Origin: Pedobacter hiemivivus
Lineage (GTDB): Bacteria > Bacteroidota > Bacteroidia > Sphingobacteriales > Sphingobacteriaceae
Assembly (NCBI RefSeq): GCF_004331685.1
Contig: NZ_SJSM01000002.1
Coordinates: forward strand, 643,999 to 707,998
Length of the DNA: 64,000 bases
Direction: 5' to 3'
A program made the translations under genes and the position numbers. Below, in pieces: positions 1-7,729 of this stretch (its first letter is position 1; every line of letters begins with the position of its first letter). The notes under the pieces were generated by a model. The model made no database searches. It was not told the origin of the DNA and saw nothing but the letters and a program-made list of their open reading frames with translations.

Positions 1-343
1 ACTGGACAAATCTCCCTGGGGTAAAAATATATTTACCGTACAGGCTTACTTCAGGGTCTTCATAGTCGTGCATTACAGTAATGTCCAGCCTTACTGCCAG
101 CCGGGTAATATCCCGCATGTTGGGGTGCCAGTTGGTGTCATAGGTAATAAGGGTGTAAAACTCCCTGGAACATACATTGATATCGAACATCCAGTACTCA
201 AGTGGATCCAGAGACATGTTCGGCACAAGGGATGCATCTTTGGCAATATCCGCCTGTTTCAGCTGCTCAAACAGCTGATGGATTTCTTTCATGGCGGCTT
301 CTGAACCGAAAAAGCTTACCAGATTGTAGCATTTGTTTGCCAT
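1..343 (-). CDS. Hypothetical protein, 3' end cut by window edge (DUF1281-like?)
   Basis: An open frame starts with ATG at 343 and runs leftward off the window, so only the first 114 residues are visible. They begin MANKCYNLVSFFGSEAAMKE and contain a DPLEYWMFDI stretch followed by a tryptophan-containing ITYDTNWHPN segment. The alternation of helix and strand, and the W-x-P pair, recall the ferredoxin-like proteins of the DUF1281/YubB type found on plasmids and conjugative elements, but this is a weak resemblance. No catalytic motif is visible. It is the first of several leftward genes on what looks like mobile-element backbone, and a function cannot be given. Confidence 0.6.
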   Translation of the reverse strand, partial: MANKCYNLVSFFGSEAAMKEIHQLFEQLKQADIAKDASLVPNMSLDPLEYWMFDINVCSREFYTLITYDTNWHPNMRDITRLAVRLDITVMHDYEDPEVSLYGKYIFTPGRFVQ

Positions 344-372
344 CTTCTCAATAGTTAAGTGAATAAATCAAT

Positions 373-579
373 TTATTGAGCAGTTCCAGCTGTAAAAAAT
401 GAATCAGGCAAGGTGGAGATACAGAAATTGCGGAGGCTCCCGGAAGCTTTTTTATGGCTGGGAGGGATACCTAATTTGTGTATACTACCTTGTGCGTTGG
501 ACAGGAAAATGGGTGCCGTTTCAGTTTTTACAGCTACCTTAGTGACATAAATTGATGTCATCCCTCCCCCGGAAATCAC
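373..579 (-). CDS. Possible small protein, unrecognised
   Basis: This 68-codon frame fills the gap between two leftward genes and does not overlap either of them. The product is basic, with no signal peptide, membrane segment or known motif. A second in-frame ATG at codon 7 is an alternative start. Nothing beyond position and strand supports it; it may be non-coding. Confidence 0.2.
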   Translation of the reverse strand: MISGGGMTSIYVTKVAVKTETAPIFLSNAQGSIHKLGIPPSHKKASGSLRNFCISTLPDSFFTAGTAQ

Positions 580-609
580 CCATTGAAGGGTCAGGAGATT
601 TTCTGAAAA

Positions 610-1344
610 TTATTTCCCGCTGGAATGATAGCTGCTCCACTGCTCGTCGAGTTCTTTAAAGGAGCCTACCTTTTTGGTTATGGCAATGAAAGCTTTAATA
701 TCGCTCTCACGGGAATTCCAGGGAAAATCATATTGAAAGGATTCTCCGCTATAATTTACCTGCAGTGAGATGGGAGACCTGTTTTTCAGGCCTTGCATAT
801 AACCTGCGATCTGGTTACAGCATTTATAATATTTCGGACTTTCCGGATCAGATAGTTTCATGATGCCGCTCAGTTTACGGATCTGGCAGATCCTCAGCCC
901 AAATTCAGATGTGCGCTTGACAAACTTTTCACGCCTTTTTCTAGGTTTTACCAGGATGAGGTCAGCGGTCAGTATTTCTTCGGTATAGTGGGGATATTTT
1001 TGCCGGATAACTTCCAGTGCAAACAAAGGCTGGGTTTTCCAAGTTCTGCGGGCAAACTTTTTCCTGCGGTTATTCAGTAAGATCACTGTCCTTCGTTCTG
1101 CCTGTTCCAGGCTAAGCCGGAATGGTTCCGCATTCTGCTTAGATTTAATTGCAGTTCGAATAATGGTGGATATCAGCGGAGTTTCTGGGCTGACAAGAAC
1201 TGCAAAAAGTTCGGGGTAACTGAATTTCTCCAGTGTTGCTGTAAACAGCTGGATCAGCGTTTCAGCCGGATAGGATAGGAGAGATTCATGCTGATTTTCA
1301 GTTTGGATTGCTGAGCGGACTTCAGAATTAGGAGGATTTTCCAT
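610..1344 (-). CDS. Hypothetical protein, 244 residues
   Basis: I do not recognise this protein. It has no signal peptide or membrane segment and looks soluble. The middle (about residues 75-150) is very rich in Arg and Lys (NNRRKKFARR, KPRKRREKFVKR), which suggests nucleic-acid or phosphate contact. A CCNQIAGYMQGLKNR stretch near residue 180 carries a cysteine pair but no second pair to make a zinc site. The C-terminal third has the strand-like pattern ISLQVNYSGESFQYDFPW. It stands between an edge-truncated gene and a divergent set of three paralogues, so its promoter must lie in the 192-base divergent spacer. Function unknown. Confidence 0.6.
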   Translation of the reverse strand: MENPPNSEVRSAIQTENQHESLLSYPAETLIQLFTATLEKFSYPELFAVLVSPETPLISTIIRTAIKSKQNAEPFRLSLEQAERRTVILLNNRRKKFARRTWKTQPLFALEVIRQKYPHYTEEILTADLILVKPRKRREKFVKRTSEFGLRICQIRKLSGIMKLSDPESPKYYKCCNQIAGYMQGLKNRSPISLQVNYSGESFQYDFPWNSRESDIKAFIAITKKVGSFKELDEQWSSYHSSGK

Positions 1345-1492
1345 GATTTGCTTTTTTATGCAAGCCAGGGAAAGAGCAGCAGCAGGTCAAGGCTGGCGCA
1401 GCCATTCATATAGCCTTTATCGGATGATCCGGTCTTTCTATTTTAGCATATAAAAAGCAATGAGTGAAGCGGCCAAATTCATTATATTTGAT

Positions 1493-1500
1493 TTCAGGTA
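1493..1500 (+). promoter_or_regulatory. Possible -7 promoter box of the paralogue cluster
   Basis: TATATTTG matches the Bacteroidota -7 consensus TAnnTTTG and lies 37 bases before the ATG at 1537. I do not find a convincing TTTG box 19-21 bases upstream, so support is partial. Confidence 0.3.
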
Positions 1501-1536
1501 GTCAGCGATTAAAGCTGGCGTTAATCATATAGAATT

Positions 1537-2136
1537 ATGCATATATTTTCCGATTTAGAGAACGATACGATCCGGGTCATTAAAGCAGATGGACAGCAGC
1601 TTCCAAAAGAGTATAAAGCTGTGGTCAATAGAAATGATATTCAAACTTTTGACGTAAGTATAGATGTAGAGGAAGGCGACTTCATCGAACGTTTATTGTC
1701 TAACGGTAAAGCTGAAAAGTATCTGGTATCAGAGAGTCAGTATAGTGAAGGTATGCCGCCGGCAATTCCACCGTTCTATAAGTTTAAGGTCAGTAACATC
1801 AAATCCATCCCTACTGCCAGTTCTGTTGCTTCAACCAATGTTTATCATGTAAGTGGTAATAATGCCAGGGTATTAAATAATTCTGTGGATCATTCCAGCA
1901 ATGTGGTGAATATCAGTAATGATAAAATGTTTGAGGAACTTCGCGCCCTCATTGAAGCGCAGTTGCCGGATACGGGATTGATCCCATTGGTAAACGAAAT
2001 GGAACAGGCGAGAGGTACCAGCGGTTTTGCTGCAAAATACAATGCATTTATTCAGTCTGCAGCAAATCACATGACCCTTCTTGCTCCGTTTATCCCACCT
2101 CTTACCGCATTGTTAATTCCCGGACAAGCTTTATAG
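1537..2136 (+). CDS. Tandem paralogue 1 of 3: NxARVxNNS-motif family, unknown function
   Basis: This 199-residue soluble protein is the first of three tandem paralogues. Three parts can be seen. Residues 1-90 are strand-rich and carry EGDFIERLLSNGKAEKY, a signature of polar turns (EGD-x-I-E-R-x-L-x-NG). Residues about 105-130 hold GNNARVLNNSVDHSSNVVNI, an Asn/Ser-rich linker. The rest is helical, ending HMTLLAPFIPPLTALL. I believe this three-part layout occurs in many uncharacterised bacterial proteins, often with the spelling NSRVNINSTDNS, but no activity is known to me. The next gene begins 8 bases after its stop, so the three are surely co-transcribed. Confidence 0.8.
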   Translation: MHIFSDLENDTIRVIKADGQQLPKEYKAVVNRNDIQTFDVSIDVEEGDFIERLLSNGKAEKYLVSESQYSEGMPPAIPPFYKFKVSNIKSIPTASSVASTNVYHVSGNNARVLNNSVDHSSNVVNISNDKMFEELRALIEAQLPDTGLIPLVNEMEQARGTSGFAAKYNAFIQSAANHMTLLAPFIPPLTALLIPGQAL

Positions 2137-2144
2137 ATCATAAT

Positions 2145-2729
2145 ATGAATAATTTTGGAATATCTCACAATGATACGGTACGTATACTGAGTAAGGATGG
2201 AAGCGCTCCCTCCAGGAATATCAAAGCAAAAGTTACCCCTGAAACGGTAGTGACCTATGAAACAGACATAGTCGTAAAGGAGGGCGATCAGGTTGAACGG
2301 CAGCTTTCTAATGGTAATACGGAACTTTACGACATTTTTGGCGTTCACTATACCGAACAGGGGAGGATTAAACCTCCGACCTATGAGTTAAAAGTAGCTA
2401 AAACAACAGCAATACCGCGTCCTGTAGCGGGGAATATCGTATATATACTTAATGGAAATAATGCCAGGGTATATAATAATTCCAGCGATAATTCTTCAAA
2501 TGTTGTGAATGTTAGTCCAACCGATCTGTTCAAGGAACTTAAAAATGTGATCAGCACCAAGGTGCCTGATAATTACATCCTTCTGGTGTTAGCTGAGGCA
2601 ATGGAAAAGGAAAGTGGTACTGATAAGTATCTAAAAAGCTATGTGAAGTTTATAGAGGAATCAGCAACACATCTTACAGAACTTCATCCATTTATTCCTG
2701 GCCTGAGTTCTCTTATTAAAGTGATATAA
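2145..2729 (+). CDS. Tandem paralogue 2 of 3: NxARVxNNS-motif family, unknown function
   Basis: The 194-residue product repeats the layout of the preceding gene. It has the N-terminal strand-rich part with KEGDQVERQLSNGNTELYDI, the central GNNARVYNNSSDNSSNVVNV, and a helical end with HLTELHPFIPGLSSLI. Identity to its neighbours is clear by eye in all three parts but is spread out, so the duplication is not recent. There is no signal peptide, transmembrane segment or catalytic signature. The start is placed at the ATG 8 bases after the upstream stop. Function unknown. Confidence 0.8.
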   Translation: MNNFGISHNDTVRILSKDGSAPSRNIKAKVTPETVVTYETDIVVKEGDQVERQLSNGNTELYDIFGVHYTEQGRIKPPTYELKVAKTTAIPRPVAGNIVYILNGNNARVYNNSSDNSSNVVNVSPTDLFKELKNVISTKVPDNYILLVLAEAMEKESGTDKYLKSYVKFIEESATHLTELHPFIPGLSSLIKVI

Positions 2730-2733
2730 AAAT

Positions 2734-3303
2734 ATGTTTGGTTTCAAGGATCGAATTAAGATAGTGAAGCAATCAGGTGATAGTAATGATCAGATTCTAT
2801 CGGTCTGTTTTATGAAAAATATCGTTTATATCAATGATGCCAAAGTGGATATTTCGGATGGAGATTTTATTGATAGGGTACTTCCCAATGGTAATGTTGA
2901 GCGGCACATCATTCTTGACACTGGATTTAAATCGGGTACCGGATGTGATCAGGATCATTTTGAATGTCGGGTAAGAAAGTTAACTGCGGAGCTGCCGATT
3001 AAAAAATCTGAAACAATTTACCACATAAACGGCGATAATTCACGGGTATATAATAACTCTTTAGATTTTTCAAATAACACTGTCAAACTATCGGGGGATA
3101 TTAAATTCGAAGAGCTTAAAGCAATTTTTTCAGGCAGAAATAATGAGTCAGTAATTCTGAAGCATATCAGTGAATTGGAAGAACTGAAAGACAGTAATGA
3201 TTATAATCAGAAATACAAGGACTTCATAGATCTTTGTAGAGATTATATGTATGAAATTTCACCATTTATTCCTTCATTAACTAAATTTCTGAAGGTGATT
3301 TAA
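2734..3303 (+). CDS. Tandem paralogue 3 of 3: NxARVxNNS-motif family, unknown function
   Basis: This is the most diverged member (189 residues). Its N-terminal part has SDGDFIDRVLPNGNVERHII followed by LDTGFKSGTG, the central motif reads GDNSRVYNNSLDFSNNTVKL, and the end reads YMYEISPFIPSLTKFLKVI. The first paralogues lack the Phe-Gly-rich start MFGFKDRIKIV seen here. It begins 4 bases after the stop of paralogue 2. A GC-rich hairpin at 3341-3361 follows the stop and probably separates this unit from the leftward PRTRC operon. Function unknown. Confidence 0.8.
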   Translation: MFGFKDRIKIVKQSGDSNDQILSVCFMKNIVYINDAKVDISDGDFIDRVLPNGNVERHIILDTGFKSGTGCDQDHFECRVRKLTAELPIKKSETIYHINGDNSRVYNNSLDFSNNTVKLSGDIKFEELKAIFSGRNNESVILKHISELEELKDSNDYNQKYKDFIDLCRDYMYEISPFIPSLTKFLKVI

Positions 3304-3340
3304 AAAACAGCCGCGTATTTGGCACAAATGCAAGGCTTCC

Positions 3341-3361
3341 CGGTCAGGCTGTGCCTGACCG
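3341..3361. terminator. GC-rich perfect hairpin between convergent operons
   Basis: CGGTCAGGC and GCCTGACCG form a perfect 9-base-pair stem around a TGT loop. It lies between the ends of two convergent operons, as a bidirectional terminator would, but neither side carries a U-run directly after the stem, so it might instead be a recognition site. Confidence 0.45.
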
Positions 3362-3402
3362 CCGGCAAAAATTCCAGATATAAGTGTTGAGGAAATCCCC
3401 GC

Positions 3403-4215
3403 CTAAACGGGGATTGGCTCTGTTCTGAAATTCTCCAAGTTCATAAAAAAGCCCCGGTAAGGCGTGTAGCCCTTTTCTAAAAGTTGTTGCAGCAGGGAAG
3501 CCCCGTAATTTGCCAGCGCAGAATTAATGTAAAGGCTCTGCTCGTTTAATGATTGTAACATAGAACAACTTGGGGATGGATCAGCCTTTTCTGAACTTTT
3601 CAGAAGTTCCCCGAATTCTTCTGTTACTGAAGGTAAATTTCCAACAGGTATGAACTTCTTTGATTTCGGTTGAGCTACTGTTCCAGTAGTTGACAGTATG
3701 GCCTGACCTGTGTATTTTGAGTTTCCGAAATCAAGCCAGTATGCGGGTCTGTCCCTGTGGAACTGGTAGGAGCCTTTGATGCCGGAAAGCATTTTGGCAA
3801 TACTGAATCTTGTGCTGACGGTGTCTACGCAGGAAACGATCAGATTGGCGAGCTTGTCCTCAGAAAGACGTGATCCTTTTAGAGGCTCATAGGCATGGGG
3901 AACTGCTTTCCAGTTGGTGCCATAGGATCGGTTGATGTGAGAAACCAATGCGACGGCCTTGTTGACCTCTACATAATTGCGGTTGAATTCTGACCTGCCC
4001 ATGTTAGGCAATTCAACTTTGTCAGGATCAAATACTGTTACGCTGAATCCGGGGTGATCCATTGCGGTCAGGGCAAGGTCAGCCCTTGCTATGGCATGCA
4101 GGAAATGACTGCCTGTACCTCCACAGCCTACTACGATCATGGAGATCGGGTTTGTCGGGTTCAGCAGGTTCTGCTGAATGAAATGAACTTTAGTTTTTTG
4201 AATTGATTTGCTCAT
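3403..4215 (-). CDS. PRTRC system ThiF/E1-like protein
   Basis: This is the ThiF-related member of the PRTRC (ParB-related, ThiF-related) cassette. The Rossmann nucleotide loop GCGGTG is at residues 30-35, followed by the E1-type acidic strand VTVFDPDKVELPNMGR with the Arg expected to contact ATP, and by IVSCVDTVSTR. E1 proteins adenylate the C-terminus of a ubiquitin-like partner; whether this one does is unknown. At 270 residues it lacks the large catalytic-cysteine half domain of true E1 enzymes. It is the last gene of the leftward operon and overlaps the upstream gene by 4 bases. PRTRC cassettes are typically carried on plasmids and integrative elements. Confidence 0.85.
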   Translation of the reverse strand: MSKSIQKTKVHFIQQNLLNPTNPISMIVVGCGGTGSHFLHAIARADLALTAMDHPGFSVTVFDPDKVELPNMGRSEFNRNYVEVNKAVALVSHINRSYGTNWKAVPHAYEPLKGSRLSEDKLANLIVSCVDTVSTRFSIAKMLSGIKGSYQFHRDRPAYWLDFGNSKYTGQAILSTTGTVAQPKSKKFIPVGNLPSVTEEFGELLKSSEKADPSPSCSMLQSLNEQSLYINSALANYGASLLQQLLEKGYTPYRGFFMNLENFRTEPIPV

Positions 4216-4919
4216 GATATCAGGTCTTTAAGGGTTTTACCATTCTTTTTAAGGGTGCCTACCGGAAAGCGTTTGTTTTTGCCAACAAGGTTTTGCCAAA
4301 GTTCAACGACATTGATCTTTACCGGAGAAATTCCTGTTAGTAGGTGGCTGAAGGTGCTGTGGAAGAAGTAATTCTGCCATTTGCCAATAAATTCTTCCAG
4401 TGAGCATCCGGGTTCAATTTCGATGCTCACATTTCCCATACATACTTTGCCATCGGGTTCCATATTAAAAAAGGGGGCATAGTAAAGGGTGGTGTCAAGG
4501 GCAGGTCTGCCTTTAGCCGAAATGGCATGGACTTCCAGTTTATTCTTGGATGCTTTCCATATCATCTGAGGGAGGTATGCTTTCCCATCTTCGATAGGCA
4601 GATCGGCACCAAATAAGACCTCATGTTCCATTTCCGGGGTATGCCAAATGGCACAGCCCGAGGCACCGGGGTCAATAAAAAGTACATTTTCAGGTATTAA
4701 ACCCTTACTGCTGAGAAAATGTTGGACATGTTCTGAACACAGAACAGCGGATAAAGCATTTCCTTCGTTTACAGAAAGGGGATGTGCATTGATCGGCTGA
4801 CCGTTTGCATCCATATCATAGCTTTCAATATAATACTGCTCGGTTCGTGGAGCATTAAAAACGACAATAGCTTTCACAGGACGAAAGGTATTGTCAAGCA
4901 GGTGTGCGATGTTATTCAT
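4212..4919 (-). CDS. PRTRC system protein B
   Basis: The 235-residue protein matches what I recall of PRTRC protein B by position (immediately upstream of ThiF with a 4-base overlap) and by features such as LFIDPGASGCAIWHTP and the end LKKNGKTLKDLIS. It has no signal peptide, no transmembrane segment and no enzyme motif that I recognise. The tight coupling to ThiF suggests that the two products act together, perhaps as an E1-like protein and its partner, but that is inference. It overlaps the preceding gene by 8 bases. Confidence 0.75.
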   Translation of the reverse strand: MNNIAHLLDNTFRPVKAIVVFNAPRTEQYYIESYDMDANGQPINAHPLSVNEGNALSAVLCSEHVQHFLSSKGLIPENVLFIDPGASGCAIWHTPEMEHEVLFGADLPIEDGKAYLPQMIWKASKNKLEVHAISAKGRPALDTTLYYAPFFNMEPDGKVCMGNVSIEIEPGCSLEEFIGKWQNYFFHSTFSHLLTGISPVKINVVELWQNLVGKNKRFPVGTLKKNGKTLKDLIS

Positions 4920-6018
4920 GGTTTAAATCAGTTAAGGTGTCGGCTAATCTGTTCAGGAGGTCAAAAAAACGGATCTCGAAATCATGGTTGTGATGTTCTT
5001 TCTTTTGGGGCTTATCAAAATATTGCAAGGCTGAAGGTTCGGCAATCATACAGTATTCGGCCAGTTGTTCATTTATGGTCTGCCACAGTTCATCGTATAG
5101 AGAATCTTCATTGCTCCAGTAAAAGGAAATGTATTGATCGGGGGAGATGCACTGGTTATCCTCATAAGCTTCCCGGGGCAGGATGTCGTAACGCACAGCT
5201 TCCAAAACAGACCGGGAAGGGTATTTGCTAAAGAGATCGAAAGCCTGTTTAGCTGTTTCCAATAGTTCGTTTTCCGCTTTTGTTTGCGGTTTAAATGCGG
5301 AGAGTCTTGAGGAAAACAGTTTCAGTTGGGCGGGATCGCTGATCTTCTCCAGTAATTCATTTCCTGAGTGATTCAGGTAGGCGAAATGTTCAAGGTGGGC
5401 ATCAGCCTGTTCGCTGTCCTCTTCAAAATCAGCGAGAATCCAATCTTCAAGTGTTTTATATATGTAATGCATGTAATTTCCTTTTTCAGCATAGTAGGCC
5501 ACATGATGTACCTGATAGAGGTAGGCAAAAATGGAAAGTAGTAATTCTGCAGGTTCGACCTTGCTGTTGTCATTCAGCATGTCAAAAAGCGGTTCCACAG
5601 GGATATAGTACAGGGTAGTTCGGGTATCAAAATCTTTAACTGTAGCTACGGTTGCGGTATGGCCTTCACCACGCATAATGGCCAGTTTAAGATTGCTGAT
5701 CTTTGCCATTTGCCCGGTTGCTGATTGAAAAGTGCTGGTCATATTTTGAGGATAGGAAAGTCCCTCATCCCTGTCTGCGAGGAATCCATATAGTTTTTCA
5801 AGGTTAGAGAGTGAGTTAAAAAACTCACGCTCTACCAAACTGGTGTTCTGCAGACCCGGATATACTGCCGAGTTTAGCCTTGGAAAATGTGCCCTCAGAA
5901 AATCACTTCCACAAAACTGAGTGGTGCGACGTTGCGCCTGTCTTTTCTGATCTGTCCCAAGTCCTGCACTTTGCTTAGACCTGTTGCGAATTCTCCTATT
6001 TGCTGATAAAGTTTCCAT
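4912..6018 (-). CDS. PRTRC operon component, unassigned (possibly protein F)
   Basis: This 368-residue soluble protein lies between PRTRC C and PRTRC B. The body is helical with long acidic stretches (LADFEEDSEQADAHLEHF) and ends HHNHDFEIRFFDLLNRLADT. It may correspond to the cassette's protein F, but I cannot assign it by motif. The start is doubtful: the first 35 residues of this frame are rich in Arg, Gln and Ser and look unlike coding sequence, whereas another frame opens with ATG at 6071, two bases after the stop of PRTRC C. A frameshift or a wrong start is possible; see findings. Confidence 0.65.
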   Translation of the reverse strand: METLSANRRIRNRSKQSAGLGTDQKRQAQRRTTQFCGSDFLRAHFPRLNSAVYPGLQNTSLVEREFFNSLSNLEKLYGFLADRDEGLSYPQNMTSTFQSATGQMAKISNLKLAIMRGEGHTATVATVKDFDTRTTLYYIPVEPLFDMLNDNSKVEPAELLLSIFAYLYQVHHVAYYAEKGNYMHYIYKTLEDWILADFEEDSEQADAHLEHFAYLNHSGNELLEKISDPAQLKLFSSRLSAFKPQTKAENELLETAKQAFDLFSKYPSRSVLEAVRYDILPREAYEDNQCISPDQYISFYWSNEDSLYDELWQTINEQLAEYCMIAEPSALQYFDKPQKKEHHNHDFEIRFFDLLNRLADTLTDLNHE

Positions 6019-6073
6019 ACCTGTAGTTCTTGTTTTTCTTGTTCTTTGTAATTTTTTTTCGTGTTTTTCATGG

Positions 6074-6292
6074 TTATCCTTTTGTGCCTAGTGTTGTGGT
6101 GAACCGGTACTCTAACCTATCATCTTTGATCTCGGGGCCTTCGATCTTGGAGGTTGTAAGAATAGGGTAGGTTCCTGCATAGAAATTCATTACCTCCTGA
6201 GGGCTGAAGTTTGACGAGGGATCAGAGAGTGTGCGTTCCTGCTGATTGTGTTTTAATAGAAACACCCTTTCAAGTTTTGCTGTAACGATCAT
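6074..6292 (-). CDS. PRTRC system protein C
   Basis: The 72-residue product has the length and pattern of PRTRC protein C. It has an N-terminal strand beginning MIVTAKLERVFLLKHN, then SPQEVMNFYAGTYPILTTSK and an ending with strand-forming residues. The fold, a short beta-alpha-beta protein, is reminiscent of ubiquitin-like small proteins, which would suit a partner of the ThiF protein encoded downstream; this is inference, and the C-terminus reads TLGTKG rather than a clean Gly-Gly. It lies 17 bases downstream of PRTRC E in the same operon. Confidence 0.8.
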   Translation of the reverse strand: MIVTAKLERVFLLKHNQQERTLSDPSSNFSPQEVMNFYAGTYPILTTSKIEGPEIKDDRLEYRFTTTLGTKG

Positions 6293-6309
6293 AATGTTGG
6301 GATTAAGGT

Positions 6310-6834
6310 TTATAGTAAGGACAATTGTTTGCTTTTGTCATCCAGTTCCTTGCGGAGTCTGGCCAGTTCAACCCGTTTTTCGGGGTAGGTTTTTTCATCC
6401 GGGAGCAAGGCAAGGGCTTCAGTATATTTACATAGGCCGTTGAGTTCCTCAATCTTTTTAATGGCTTCCTCATACTGCTGTTTCAATACTGCGCTGTCAT
6501 CAGCTTTGGGACTTGGGCTTGTTGTGGTGGGCTTGCTTTTTTCCTTAAGCAGTTTTTTAGCCTGTTCGATGCTTTTCTGCACTTCGGAGTAATTGCTGAA
6601 CACTTCACTGATCTCCTTAAGTGGGGCAGTAATGCGGGTAAAGAAAGTATCGTCCAAGACCTGCGGAAGTTCGTTGAAGATCATCGGGGTAAAAGTGATC
6701 CCGTCCTTTTCAGATTTAGGGTCACTCATCAATACAGAAACGATCATTCCCTGATCTGCCTGTGGTGCGATATGTATAGTCCATGAACCCTTGCACTGAA
6801 GGTGTTCTATGATGCGGAAAAAGTTGGTTTTCAT
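6310..6834 (-). CDS. PRTRC system protein E
   Basis: The 174-residue product begins MKTNFFRIIEHLQCKGSW, as PRTRC protein E does. Residues 1-80 form a compact domain. A Ser/Pro/Thr-rich linker follows at about 100-112 (STTTSPSPKADDS-like), and the rest is a coiled coil with heptad-like spacing (EEAIKKIEELNGLCKYTEAL). Its role in the cassette is not known. It sits between ssb upstream (62-base gap) and PRTRC C downstream (17-base gap). Confidence 0.8.
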   Translation of the reverse strand: MKTNFFRIIEHLQCKGSWTIHIAPQADQGMIVSVLMSDPKSEKDGITFTPMIFNELPQVLDDTFFTRITAPLKEISEVFSNYSEVQKSIEQAKKLLKEKSKPTTTSPSPKADDSAVLKQQYEEAIKKIEELNGLCKYTEALALLPDEKTYPEKRVELARLRKELDDKSKQLSLL

Positions 6835-6896
6835 AATGCTTGTCGCTAAAAATTGAAGAAAAAGCGGACAGTCCTGACGCTGTCCGCATCAGTTTG

Positions 6897-7319
6897 TTAG
6901 AATGGCAGATCGCCCTCCGGAATGGGAACAGTATCAAATTGCTCTAAAGGCTGAAGCCCTGCGCCTGAACTTACCGGAGCAGTTACCTCTGCAGGTAAAA
7001 CCTGCTGAGGGACAGCAGCACCATTGCTGTACAAAGTGATCTTGTCTACACGGAACGTCAGGCTCGCTCTTGGTTCGCCCTCAACAACATAGGCTCTTAC
7101 CCCGGCCATACCTGCCAGTTCCACGATCACCCCTTTTTTAAGGTACATGGCAATACCTTCGTTCAGCCAGTAGGAACACTCAAAGAAAGTGGTCACCTGT
7201 TTTTTCTCCCCTTTACTTTTGTAGGTCTCGTTGTGGGCAAGGTTAAACCCTACAACCTTTTTGTCTGTTTTAGTGGTACGAACCACTGCATCTGCTGTCA
7301 ATCTTCCTGTGATTTCCAT
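6897..7319 (-). CDS. ssb: Single-stranded DNA-binding protein
   Basis: The 140-residue product is an OB-fold SSB: MEITGRLTADAVVRTTKTDK, FNLAHNETYKSKG, an aromatic ECSYW segment at about residue 50, and an ILTLYSNG-like fifth strand region. The C-terminus ends PEGDLPF, the acidic-tip signature with which SSB binds its partner proteins. This is shorter and more diverged than a chromosomal SSB of this group and it heads the leftward PRTRC operon, so it is most likely the element-encoded SSB used during plasmid or ICE replication and transfer. Confidence 0.9.
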   Translation of the reverse strand: MEITGRLTADAVVRTTKTDKKVVGFNLAHNETYKSKGEKKQVTTFFECSYWLNEGIAMYLKKGVIVELAGMAGVRAYVVEGEPRASLTFRVDKITLYSNGAAVPQQVLPAEVTAPVSSGAGLQPLEQFDTVPIPEGDLPF

Positions 7320-7729
7320 AATTAATAGTTTTTAAGTGTTAAAAAATCTGGTCAAAAACCATTTTGGTCTTTGATAGAGGCAACACACTTGCGCGGGGGG
7401 CAGGAAGACAAGGCTTTGAGGCAAAAAATACTACCCGAAGGGCTGGAGATTATTTGTCCAAACCCGAAGGGCACCGGCCTTGGCTGACGATGAGGGGTAA
7501 ATTTGCCTCAGCAAAGACCAAAAGTAACCATCGGCATACTACATCGCAGATACCGCTAAAGAAAAACAGTACAGAAATATTGTGAAGGCAGAAATGACAA
7601 ATGCCATTCCCGACGAATGGGTCGGGACGCAGGCACCCGAAGGGCAGCGCACAGCGCTGTTGGTCTTTTCTGGCGAGAAGAATAAGCAATTTTATGATTA
7701 ATCGAAACTAAGGCTAATTTCGATTCCGG
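7320..7729. other. Gene-free 410-base spacer with short GC-rich repeats
   Basis: I find no credible gene here. The motif CCCGAAGGGC, a small self-complementary hairpin, occurs three times (about 7434, 7464 and 7636). The third copy lies in a 27-base segment that recurs at 11884-11910. Confidence 0.5.
7619..7645 (+). repeat. 27-base imperfect direct repeat, left copy
   Basis: This segment matches 11884-11910 at 24 of 27 positions in the same orientation and includes the core GCAGGC-n-CCCGAAGGGC. The two copies bracket the STAND nuclease gene and the two small genes next to it. Confidence 0.6.

Noticed and set aside
7364..7689. Two open frames on opposite strands in the spacer right of ssb
   Set aside because: They overlap each other and cover short repeats. 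Neither shows a family pattern or a good start region.
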